From the NCBI GenBank assembly GCA_002837195.1, contig KZ478070.1:1-64000 (forward strand): a DNA stretch of 64,000 bases. The letters run 5' to 3'. A program made the translations under genes and the position numbers. The stretch's first letter is position 1. Each line of letters begins with the position of its first letter. Positions 19,166-26,987 of the stretch are shown in pieces. Source of the stretch: Enterobacterales bacterium CwR94. Its GTDB lineage: Bacteria; Pseudomonadota; Gammaproteobacteria; Enterobacterales; Enterobacteriaceae. Below the pieces are notes generated by a model. That model had not been told where the DNA came from. It worked only from the letters and a program-made list of their open reading frames with translations, and ran no database searches.

Positions 19166-20494
19166 ATGACAACTCCTCTGATTCAATCCATGCAGGTGAT
19201 ACCCGTGGCGGGATACGACAGCATGCTGCTTAACCTGAGTGGTGCGCATGCGCCGTTTTTCACCCGTAACATCGTTATCATTAAAGACAATGCCGGACAT
19301 ACCGGCGTGGGTGAGATCCCCGGCGGTGAACGTATTCGTCAAACGCTGGAAGAAGCCAGCGCCCTGCTCAAAGGCCAGCCGATTGGCAGCTACAAAAATT
19401 TGCTCAGCAACGTGCGCACCACCTTTGCCGATCGTGATGCGAGCGGACGCGGCACGCAAACGTTTGATCTGCGTACCACCATTCACGTGGTGACCGGCAT
19501 TGAAGCGGCCTTACTGGATTTACTGGGTCAGCATCTGGAAGTGAACGTGGCCTCCCTGTTGGGCGAAGGGCAGCAGCGCACGGAAGTCGAGATGCTGGGA
19601 TATCTGTTCTATGTCGGCAATCGCAACAAAACCCCGTTGGGTTATCAAAGCCAGACCGATGAGCGCTGTGACTGGTATCGCCTGCGTCATGAAGAGGCGT
19701 TAACGCCAGACACGGTGGTGCGTCTGGCTGAGGCGGCTTACGAGAAATACGGCTTTAACGATTTTAAACTGAAAGGCGGTGTGCTGGCCGGCAGTGAAGA
19801 GGCTGAAGCGGTGACGGCGTTAGCGAAGCGCTTCCCGCAGGCGCGTATCACGCTGGATCCCAATGGTGCCTGGTCACTCAATGAGGCGATTGGCCTGGGT
19901 AAGCAGCTAAAAGGCGTGCTGGCCTATGCTGAAGATCCCTGTGGTGCTGAACAGGGTTACTCTGGACGTGAAGTGATGGCGGAGTTTCGACGTGCGACCG
20001 GACTGCCGACCGCCACCAATATGATTGCGACCGACTGGCGACAGATGGGGCACACCTTATCGTTACAGTCGGTGGATATTCCCCTGGCCGACCCCCATTT
20101 CTGGACGATGCAAGGCTCTGTGCGTGTGGCACAGATGTGCCATGAATTTGGTCTCACCTGGGGTTCACACTCCAATAACCACTTCGATATTTCTCTCGCG
20201 ATGTTTACCCACGTGGCTGCGGCGGCACCGGGTGAGATCACGGCCATCGATACCCATTGGATCTGGCAAGAAGGTAATCAGCGTCTGACGAAAGCGCCGT
20301 TGCAGATCGTCGGCGGAAAAGTGGCGGTGCCGCAAACGCCGGGGCTGGGCGTTGAGTTGGATATGGATCAGGTGATGAAAGCCAACGCGCTGTATCAAAA
20401 GTATGGATTGGGTGCGCGTGACGATGCGTCAGCCATGCAGTACCTGGTCCCGAACTGGACTTTCGATAACAAACGCCCGTGTCTGGTGCGTTAA
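19166..20494 (+). CDS. gudD: D-glucarate dehydratase
   Basis: GudD dehydrates D-glucarate (and L-idarate) to 5-keto-4-deoxy-D-glucarate. In this 442-residue protein the residues aligning with the E. coli active site are present with a constant offset of four: Lys201/Lys203 in FKLKGG, metal ligands Asp231, Glu256 and Asn285, and the His335 base in [10 protein letters not shown]. It is about 60% or more similar by eye to the GudX encoded immediately upstream. It is part of the gud-gar operon, 13 bp before garL. Confidence 0.96.
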   Translation: MTTPLIQSMQVIPVAGYDSMLLNLSGAHAPFFTRNIVIIKDNAGHTGVGEIPGGERIRQTLEEASALLKGQPIGSYKNLLSNVRTTFADRDASGRGTQTFDLRTTIHVVTGIEAALLDLLGQHLEVNVASLLGEGQQRTEVEMLGYLFYVGNRNKTPLGYQSQTDERCDWYRLRHEEALTPDTVVRLAEAAYEKYGFNDFKLKGGVLAGSEEAEAVTALAKRFPQARITLDPNGAWSLNEAIGLGKQLKGVLAYAEDPCGAEQGYSGREVMAEFRRATGLPTATNMIATDWRQMGHTLSLQSVDIPLADPHFWTMQGSVRVAQMCHEFGLTWGSHSNNHFDISLAMFTHVAAAAPGEITAIDTHWIWQEGNQRLTKAPLQIVGGKVAVPQTPGLGVELDMDQVMKANALYQKYGLGARDDASAMQYLVPNWTFDNKRPCLVR

Positions 20495-20507
20495 GTAAGG
20501 AATAACC

Positions 20508-21278
20508 ATGAATCACGCAAGCTATCCAAACCGTTTTCGCCAGCGTTTACTGGCGGGTGACACCCTGATTGGGTGCTGGTGTTCAATGGCCAATCCCATC
20601 AGCACGGAAGTGCTGGGTCTGGCAGGCTTTGACTGGCTGCTGCTGGACGGTGAACACGCGCCCAATGATATCTCGACCTTTGTTCCACAGTTAATGGCGT
20701 TGAAAGGCAGCAATAGCACGCCGATTGTGCGTCCACCTGCCAACGAGCCGGTGATCATCAAACGTCTGCTGGATATCGGTTTTTACAACCTGTTGATCCC
20801 GTTTGTGGAAACCGCTGAAGAGGCCGCACGCGCCGTGGCGTCAACGCGCTACCCACCGGAGGGGATCCGTGGCGTGTCTGTCGGACACCGCAGCAATTTT
20901 TACGGCACGCTGCCGGACTACAACGCCACCATTAACGACAATATTGGCGTGATGGTGCAAATCGAAACCCAACTCAGCGTTGACAACATTGATGCCATTG
21001 CCGCCGTAGACGGTGTCGATTGTCTGTTTGTGGGGCCGGGAGATTTGTCGGCGGCATTGGGGTATCTCGGCCAGCCTGCTCACCCCGAAGTGGTGAAGGT
21101 TATTGATCATATCTTCGCCCGCGCAAAAGCCGCGGGAAAACCCTGCGGTATCCTGGCCCCGGTAGAGGCTGATGCGCGACGTTATCTGGAAATGGGGGCA
21201 ACCTTTGTTGCCGTGGGCAGCGATCTGGGCGCATTTCGTGGTGCGACACAGGCATTAAGCGACAAATTCAAACGCTAA
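20508..21278 (+). CDS. garL: 5-keto-4-deoxy-D-glucarate aldolase
   Basis: GarL splits 5-keto-4-deoxy-D-glucarate into pyruvate and tartronate semialdehyde. At 256 residues it equals E. coli GarL and belongs to the HpcH/HpaI class II aldolases. It has [11 protein letters not shown] (substrate-side loop), [14 protein letters not shown], the metal-ligand Glu of [12 protein letters not shown] and [12 protein letters not shown]. It is tightly packed with gudD and garR; AAGGAATAACC precedes the start. Confidence 0.95.
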   Translation: MNHASYPNRFRQRLLAGDTLIGCWCSMANPISTEVLGLAGFDWLLLDGEHAPNDISTFVPQLMALKGSNSTPIVRPPANEPVIIKRLLDIGFYNLLIPFVETAEEAARAVASTRYPPEGIRGVSVGHRSNFYGTLPDYNATINDNIGVMVQIETQLSVDNIDAIAAVDGVDCLFVGPGDLSAALGYLGQPAHPEVVKVIDHIFARAKAAGKPCGILAPVEADARRYLEMGATFVAVGSDLGAFRGATQALSDKFKR

Positions 21279-21296
21279 TTAATGGGGAGTCAACAG

Positions 21297-22184
21297 ATGA
21301 AAATTGGATTTATTGGTTTAGGGATCATGGGCAAACCCATGAGCAAAAACCTGGCAAAAGCCGGATTCAGCTTAGTGGTTCGCGATCACCATCCAGAAAA
21401 TGAGGCGGAGCTGGTGGAACTGGGTGCCACCGTCGCGGATTCACCCAAAAGCGTTGCCGAACAGAGCGATGTGATTATCACCATGCTGCCTAACTCACCC
21501 CAGGTGAGAGAAGCGGCACTGGGCAAAAATGGGATTGTTGACGGGGCGAAACCAGGCACTATCGTTATCGATATGAGCTCCATCGCGCCACTGGCCAGTC
21601 GTGAGATCCACGATGAACTGGCGAAAAAAGGCATCGCGCTGCTGGATGCGCCGGTCAGCGGTGGCGAACCCAAAGCCATAGAAGGAACGCTCTCCGTTAT
21701 GGTGGGCGGTGAGAAAGCCATTTTTGACAAGTGCTATGACATCATGAAAGCCATGGCGGCATCGGTAGTGCATACCGGGGACATTGGTGCGGGTAACGTC
21801 ACGAAATTGGCCAATCAGGTGATCGTTGCGCTGAATATTGCCGCGATGTCAGAAGCCCTGACGCTGGCGACCAAAGCGGGCGTTAACCCGGAACTGGTTT
21901 TCCAGGCCATCCGCGGTGGCCTGGCGGGCAGTACGGTATTGGAGGCCAAAGCGCCGATGGTGCTGGACGGCAACTTTAAGCCGGGCTTTCGTATTGATTT
22001 GCACATCAAAGATCTTGCCAATGCGCTCGATACTTCGCACGGTGTCGGCGCACAGTTGCCGCTTACCGCAGCGGTCATGGAGATGATGCAGTCGCTGAAA
22101 GCAGAAGGGCACGGCACTTCAGATCACAGTGCATTGGCACGCTATTACGAAAGACTGGTGAATATTGAGGTTCGACGCCAGTAA
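21297..22184 (+). CDS. garR: Tartronate semialdehyde reductase
   Basis: GarR reduces tartronate semialdehyde to D-glycerate with NADH. The 295-residue beta-hydroxyacid dehydrogenase has the N-terminal dinucleotide motif FIGLGIMGKPMSKNLAKAG, DAPVSGGEPKAIEGTLSVMVGG (substrate loop) and the catalytic Lys in GAGNVTKLANQVIV. ATG 21297 is chosen because GGGGAG lies 7 bases upstream and gives the E. coli length; an ATG at 21282 would place that site inside the coding region. Confidence 0.95.
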   Translation: MKIGFIGLGIMGKPMSKNLAKAGFSLVVRDHHPENEAELVELGATVADSPKSVAEQSDVIITMLPNSPQVREAALGKNGIVDGAKPGTIVIDMSSIAPLASREIHDELAKKGIALLDAPVSGGEPKAIEGTLSVMVGGEKAIFDKCYDIMKAMAASVVHTGDIGAGNVTKLANQVIVALNIAAMSEALTLATKAGVNPELVFQAIRGGLAGSTVLEAKAPMVLDGNFKPGFRIDLHIKDLANALDTSHGVGAQLPLTAAVMEMMQSLKAEGHGTSDHSALARYYERLVNIEVRRQ

Positions 22185-22189
22185 TCGTG

Positions 22190-22241
22190 GCCGACGCGGG
22201 CGCGCGTCGGCGATCGACAGTTAACGCTGGCCAGGCCAGCG
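22190..22241. repeat. Two G+C-rich hairpins between garR and garK
   Basis: GCCGACGCG/CGCGTCGGC (22190-22198 with 22203-22211) and CGCTGGCC/GGCCAGCG (22225-22232 with 22234-22241) lie in the 76-bp gap. No U tract follows either, so they are more likely message-stability or processing elements than terminators. Confidence 0.6.
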
Positions 22242-22260
22242 CAGATCGCGTGGAAACGGT

Positions 22261-23412
22261 ATGAAAATAGTGATCGCACCCGATTCATATAAAGAGAGTT
22301 TATCCGCCCAGCAGGTAGCCTGTGCGATTGAAACGGGCTTCCGTGACATCTTTCCCGATGCCGATTATCACTTGCTGCCGGTGGCAGATGGCGGTGAAGG
22401 GACGGTGGAAGCCATGGTGGCGGCCACCCAGGGAACGCGCATCACGCTGACGGTTACGGGCCCGTTAGGTGAGCCGGTGGAGGCATTTTATGGCCTGTCG
22501 GGTGACGCGCAAAGTGCGTTTATTGAAATGGCGGCGGCCAGTGGCTTAGAGCGCGTGCCCTCTGATCGTCGCGATCCGCTGGTCACCACCTCCTGGGGCA
22601 CCGGCGAGTTAATCCGCAGCGCACTGGATAAAGGGGTCAGGCATATCATCATTGGCATTGGCGGCAGTGCCACCAACGATGGCGGTGCCGGGATGGTGCA
22701 GGCGCTGGGTGCCAAATTGCTGGACGCACAAGGACAGCAAATTGCGCAGGGCGGCGCGGCGTTAGAGCAATTAAGCCGCATCGACCTCAGTGCATTTGAT
22801 CAGCGTGTGCAGCAATGCCGGATTGAAGTGGCGTGTGATGTGACCAATCCCCTCACCGGTAAAGAGGGGGCATCGGCCATCTTTGGCCCTCAAAAGGGAG
22901 CGACACCCGAACGCGTTGCACGACTGGATGCGGCACTCACGCACTATGCTGAGATCATCCATCGCGATCTTGACCAGGATGTCCTGCGCATTGCTGGCGG
23001 TGGTGCCGCAGGTGGCATGGGCGCAGCACTGCATGCGTTTTGTGGCGCAGAGTTGCGGCGCGGCATAGAGATTGTCACCGAAGCGCTGGGGTTAGCGGCA
23101 TTGGTGGCTGATGCTGACCTGGTGATCACCGGTGAAGGGCGTATCGACAGCCAGAGCATTCATGGCAAGGTGCCCATCGGTGTGGCTCAGGTAGCCAAAC
23201 AGCACGGCGTACCCGTGATCGGGATTGCTGGCAGCCTGACAGCCGACGTGGGCATTGTGCACCAGCACGGACTGGATGCGGTATTTAGTGTGCTTTACAG
23301 CATCTGCACCCTGGACGAGGCGCTCAGTGAGGCGGAAGAAAATGTGCGCCTGTGTTCCCGCAATGTGGCAGCCGCACTGGCTATCGGGCAACAACTCACG
23401 ACGCGACACTGA
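22261..23412 (+). CDS. garK: Glycerate 2-kinase
   Basis: GarK phosphorylates D-glycerate to 2-phosphoglycerate, completing glucarate/galactarate breakdown. The 383-residue protein (E. coli 381) starts with the family sequence MKIVIAPDSYKESLSAQQVA and has VADGGEGTVEAMV, IGIGGSATNDGGAGMVQALG and TGEGRIDSQSIHGKVPIGVA. It is the last gene of the run, separated from garR by 76 bp with two hairpins. Its product feeds enolase, also encoded in this window. Confidence 0.95.
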   Translation: MKIVIAPDSYKESLSAQQVACAIETGFRDIFPDADYHLLPVADGGEGTVEAMVAATQGTRITLTVTGPLGEPVEAFYGLSGDAQSAFIEMAAASGLERVPSDRRDPLVTTSWGTGELIRSALDKGVRHIIIGIGGSATNDGGAGMVQALGAKLLDAQGQQIAQGGAALEQLSRIDLSAFDQRVQQCRIEVACDVTNPLTGKEGASAIFGPQKGATPERVARLDAALTHYAEIIHRDLDQDVLRIAGGGAAGGMGAALHAFCGAELRRGIEIVTEALGLAALVADADLVITGEGRIDSQSIHGKVPIGVAQVAKQHGVPVIGIAGSLTADVGIVHQHGLDAVFSVLYSICTLDEALSEAEENVRLCSRNVAAALAIGQQLTTRH

Positions 23413-23417
23413 ACCTT

Positions 23418-23442
23418 CCCGCCTCTGTGACTAAGAGGCGGG
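23418..23442. terminator. Hairpin between convergent garK and PTS gene
   Basis: CCCGCCTCT / AGAGGCGGG (9-bp stem, 7-nt loop). On the plus strand it is followed only by TCTTGATT, so it is a plausible but weak bidirectional terminator. Confidence 0.55.
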
Positions 23443-23449
23443 TCTTGAT

Positions 23450-24811
23450 TCAGGCTTCGCGTTCCACCAGCAGTAACGTCAAGGTAAAGGACAACGTGAG
23501 CGCAATGGCGACGCCGCTTATCGCGTACGGGAACCACGGGCCAATATAGGCGGGCAGACTGAAAATGCTCGAAAGAATATAGCCAAACAGGCGCACGCCA
23601 AAAAAGGCGATAAACGCGGAGGCCAGGCTACTGGCAACGGTGGCGGCAATAAACGCTTTCTTATAACGCGTTAACACGCCAAACAGTGCCGGTTCGGTGA
23701 TCCCCAGTAACGCAGAGACTGCCGCAGACAGCGTCACCGTCCGTTGCGCCTGCTGGCGTTGGCGAAACCAGATGGCAAACGTCGCGCCAGCGATCGACAT
23801 GTTGGCCATGCACATCATTGGCATCAGCATGTCATAACCGTGCTCACTGAAATTCTGCAAAGCGATGGGCGTCATGGCGTGGTGCATACCGGTTAAAATG
23901 GCTACCGGGCGGATCGCGCCCACAATCAGCCCCGCTAAACTGGCGGAGGTGTCAAACAGTCCCTGGATACACCAGGCCAATCCTTTACCCAGCCAGATCC
24001 CAGCCGGGCCAATCACGACCAAAGCCACCAGCGCCGTGATAAACAGCGTCAGCGTAGGGGTAAACACCGTTTTGAGCACTTGCGGCATGACACGGTCTAC
24101 CGCCTGATGGATATAGCGCAGCGCCAGCACGGAGAAAATCACCGGGATCACGCTGGAGGCGTAATTAAAGACGGATACCGGCAAGACGCCAGCAAACCAG
24201 AAAGTAGAAACGGCCTCCGGTGCGCCGCTGGCGAGCAGTTTAGCCGCATCGATCAGGGTTGGGTACATCAGACAGGCCACCACGGCGGCGGCCAGATATT
24301 CGTTGGTTTTGAAAATTTTTGCCGCCGATACCGCGAGGAAAAAGGGCAGAAACCAGAACACGCCGCTGGCGATTAAATCGATGATCATCACCGTGTCGCT
24401 TTTGGCAGGCAATACCTGCAAAGCAATCATCCCAGCCAATAAGCCTTTGATCATGCCAGCACCGGCGATAGCGGGCACAATCGGGCCAAACACGCCAGAC
24501 ACGGTGTCCATAAACAGCGAAATCACCCCTTTGCGTTGCCCAGTCTGCGAAGGGGTTTGCGGGGTGAGTGTCAAACGCTCGCTCAGTTGTTGATACCAGC
24601 CATTGACCTGCGGCCCAACCACCACCTGAAACTGGTCGCTCTGCATTTGCGATCCCAGTACACCGGGTAACGCATTAATCTGCTGTTGGTCGAGTTTGCT
24701 GTCATCCACCAAATCAAACCGCAAACGCGTCATGCAGTGCCAGACATTATTAATGTTCTCTTTGCCGCCTACCCACTGAATCAGGTGATTAATTGTCGCT
24801 TCATTGCTCAT
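23450..24811 (-). CDS. PTS glucose-family EIIBC component (beta-glucoside type)
   Basis: A 453-residue sugar phosphotransferase permease. The N-terminal EIIB domain (about 1-80) has the phosphorylated cysteine in NVWHCMTRLRF; the rest is an EIIC domain of about ten membrane segments with ILTGMHHAMTPIALQN and LLGITEPALFGVL, the sugar-site motif GITEP. No EIIA domain is fused or encoded nearby, so a general EIIA (Crr) would be needed. ATG 24811 follows GGAG with a 7-base spacer; an ATG at 24829 would swallow that site. It is divergent from the RspA-like gene. The substrate is unknown. Confidence 0.85.
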   Translation of the reverse strand: MSNEATINHLIQWVGGKENINNVWHCMTRLRFDLVDDSKLDQQQINALPGVLGSQMQSDQFQVVVGPQVNGWYQQLSERLTLTPQTPSQTGQRKGVISLFMDTVSGVFGPIVPAIAGAGMIKGLLAGMIALQVLPAKSDTVMIIDLIASGVFWFLPFFLAVSAAKIFKTNEYLAAAVVACLMYPTLIDAAKLLASGAPEAVSTFWFAGVLPVSVFNYASSVIPVIFSVLALRYIHQAVDRVMPQVLKTVFTPTLTLFITALVALVVIGPAGIWLGKGLAWCIQGLFDTSASLAGLIVGAIRPVAILTGMHHAMTPIALQNFSEHGYDMLMPMMCMANMSIAGATFAIWFRQRQQAQRTVTLSAAVSALLGITEPALFGVLTRYKKAFIAATVASSLASAFIAFFGVRLFGYILSSIFSLPAYIGPWFPYAISGVAIALTLSFTLTLLLVEREA

Positions 24812-25073
24812 GGTTATGCTCCTGCCCACGGGAGAAGGGTGCCGGGATCGATGTTGGCGAGTGTAAAAAACGGCCCATTAAAAAACAAACCAATGAAAGT
24901 TGATGTGGCTCACATTTGCCGACAGTAAAACCATGTTGGGGCGAAAAAAGGAAAATTGGTCTGGTTTTTTGGCGTTTTTAGTCGCGCGGTTGAACCAAAA
25001 TAAAGTACTGGATAGCGGGCGAAAAGACGGGAAATAATGGTCACCAGAACAGGCTTAATTTTCAGGAGCGGAG
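24812..25073. promoter_or_regulatory. Divergent control region, PTS / RspA-like genes
   Basis: 262 bp with two inverted copies of a related motif: AAAAAACAAACCAAT (24880-24894) and ATTGGTCTGGTTTTTT (24955-24970), whose reverse complement differs at only a few positions. HutC/GntR-type regulators bind short inverted repeats, so these are candidates for the GntR protein at 26261-26983. The operator assignment is inference. Confidence 0.45.
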
Positions 25074-26273
25074 ATGACCCCGACGCAGATTACCGGTATT
25101 GAGTGCACCATTACGCGCCCCGACCGCCACAACCTGGTGGTGGTGAAAGTCACCACCGATAAAGGCATCACGGGTTACGGTTGTGCCACCTTTCAGCAGC
25201 GTCCTTTGGCGGTGAAAACCCTGGTGGATGAGTATCTGCAACCGCTGCTTATCGGGCGTGATGCAAATGCGATTGAAGATCTGTGGCAGATGATGAACGT
25301 GAATGCCTACTGGCGTAATGGCCCGGTGATGAACAATGCGATAGCCGGTATCGATATGGCGCTGTGGGATATCAAAGGCCAATTGGCAGGCATGCCGCTG
25401 TATCAGCTGTTTGGTGGTCAGTCGCGCGATGCGATTGCGGTCTACAGCCACACGTCGGCGGAGTCACTTGATGCACTCTATCCGCAGATTGATGCGTTGC
25501 TGGACAAAGGTTGGCGGCATATTCGCTGTCAACTGGGGTTCTACGGCGGTACACCACAGGATATGCACACCACGCGCGCGCCAACGCCCGGAGCCTACTA
25601 CTCGCAAGAGGAGTACATGGCCAACACCGTGGCTATGTTCAAGGCACTGCGTGAAAAATACGGTCAACGTTTTCACATCTTACATGACGTGCATGAACGT
25701 CTGTTTCCGCAGCAGGCGATTCAGTTAGCCAAAGAGCTTGAACCTTATCAGCCCTATTTTATTGAGGATTTGCTGGCCCCGCAGCAAAGCGGATGGCTGG
25801 AGCAGGTGCGTCACCAAACCAGCGTGCCGCTGGCGATGGGCGAGTTGTTTAACAATCCAGCGGAATGGCACGATCTGATTGTGCATCGACGTATCGATTT
25901 TATTCGCTGTCACGTCTCGCAGATTGGCGGTATTACGCCAGCCCTGAAACTGGCGGTGCTGTGTCAGGCGTTTGGTGTGCGCTTAGCGTGGCACGGGCCG
26001 CCGGACATGACGCCGATTGCCGTTGCGGTGAATACGCATCTGAATATTCATTTGCATAACGCGGCCATTCAGGAATTTATTCCACCGGAGGCTAACACAC
26101 TGGCCGTGTTTCCACAGGCCCCGCAGGCACAAGCCGGTTACCTGTATCCTCTGCAAACGCCAGGCATCGGGGTCACGATGGATGAAACGGCGGCGGCGTG
26201 CTTCCCGGTGGTCTATCGTCCGCACGAATGGACGCAGGCCCGCTTACCCGATGGCGCGATTCATACGCCCTGA
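25074..26273 (+). CDS. RspA/ManD-like enolase-superfamily dehydratase
   Basis: A 399-residue protein of the D-mannonate dehydratase subgroup (RspA-like) of the enolase superfamily; members are either mannonate/gluconate dehydratases or have no known activity. The superfamily metal ligands line up as Asp205 ([10 protein letters not shown]), Glu231 (FIEDLLAP) and Glu257 (AMGELFN), with His207 and His307 (WHGPPDMTP) in the acid/base positions of ManD. The loop after residue 155 is shorter than in E. coli RspA. AGGAG precedes ATG 25074. Its 3' end overlaps the convergent GntR gene by 13 bases. The substrate is unknown. Confidence 0.85.
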   Translation: MTPTQITGIECTITRPDRHNLVVVKVTTDKGITGYGCATFQQRPLAVKTLVDEYLQPLLIGRDANAIEDLWQMMNVNAYWRNGPVMNNAIAGIDMALWDIKGQLAGMPLYQLFGGQSRDAIAVYSHTSAESLDALYPQIDALLDKGWRHIRCQLGFYGGTPQDMHTTRAPTPGAYYSQEEYMANTVAMFKALREKYGQRFHILHDVHERLFPQQAIQLAKELEPYQPYFIEDLLAPQQSGWLEQVRHQTSVPLAMGELFNNPAEWHDLIVHRRIDFIRCHVSQIGGITPALKLAVLCQAFGVRLAWHGPPDMTPIAVAVNTHLNIHLHNAAIQEFIPPEANTLAVFPQAPQAQAGYLYPLQTPGIGVTMDETAAACFPVVYRPHEWTQARLPDGAIHTP

Positions 26274-26983
26274 GTGGACGTGCGGTAGTCGAGGTTCTCA
26301 GCATTAAACGGCGTGACGTAGGTGCAGTCGTAGTGGATATCCACCACGACGCTGAGAATAAAAACCTGACCACCGGCCAAAATACCGCGGTTGGTAATTT
26401 GCATGGCCGGTGCTCCCCGCTTGCAGCCCAGTAACGCGGCCTGGGCTTTATCCACGGCGATGGCCTGATAGTGGGTGAGCGAGTGAGAAATCGGCCAACC
26501 GCAGGCGCTGACATAACGTTGCAGTGAGCTTTCGGTAATTTGCTGAGTGAGGGTGGGAAACAGCGACACCGGCAAACAGGAGGTTTCTATCTGTGTGCAA
26601 CGTTCGTCGACAAAGCGCAGCCGCACCACGTGCCAAATGTAGGTATCGGCGTCAATGCCAAATACCTGCTGTTGATCTTTATCCGGCAATCGCTTGTGCA
26701 GACTGACCTGCTGATAACGCATCTGGTCAAAGCGTTTTTCCGTAATCGAGTTGTACACCAGCGGATTGCTGCGCGCCTGCGGATTCACATAAATACCGGA
26801 GCCCTGCACGACGCGAATCACACCAATACTGAGCAGCTTTTTTAAGGCCTCACGGATGGTAAAGCGTGACACGCCATACTCTTCTGCAAGCTGGCGTTCA
26901 GGCGGCAAACGGTGCGGCGTCTCCCCGCGATACTGATAAATTTTGCTCAGCAAATCTTGCGTAACAAAGGCCTTCTTTTTCAT
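26261..26983 (-). CDS. GntR-family regulator, HutC/UTRA type
   Basis: 240 residues. The N-terminal winged HTH (about 8-75) has [24 protein letters not shown] and GIYVNP; the C-terminal UTRA ligand-binding domain (about 95-235) has [32 protein letters not shown] proteins usually sense the sugar or phosphosugar handled by neighbouring genes, so control of the PTS/RspA-like pair is likely. It is transcribed toward the RspA-like gene and overlaps its end; it starts only 4 bases after the barA stop. Confidence 0.88.
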   Translation of the reverse strand: MKKKAFVTQDLLSKIYQYRGETPHRLPPERQLAEEYGVSRFTIREALKKLLSIGVIRVVQGSGIYVNPQARSNPLVYNSITEKRFDQMRYQQVSLHKRLPDKDQQQVFGIDADTYIWHVVRLRFVDERCTQIETSCLPVSLFPTLTQQITESSLQRYVSACGWPISHSLTHYQAIAVDKAQAALLGCKRGAPAMQITNRGILAGGQVFILSVVVDIHYDCTYVTPFNAENLDYRTSTQGV

Positions 26984-26987
26984 CCGC

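Noticed and set aside
18890-19486. A 198-codon minus-strand frame across the gudX/gudD junction
   Set aside because: Antisense to two well-conserved dehydratase genes, low-complexity composition, no promoter or ribosome site.
24901-24918. Possible CRP site (ATGTGGCTCACAT) before the RspA-like gene
   Set aside because: The half-sites are only one base apart around the G/C core, not the six bases needed between TGTGA and TCACA.
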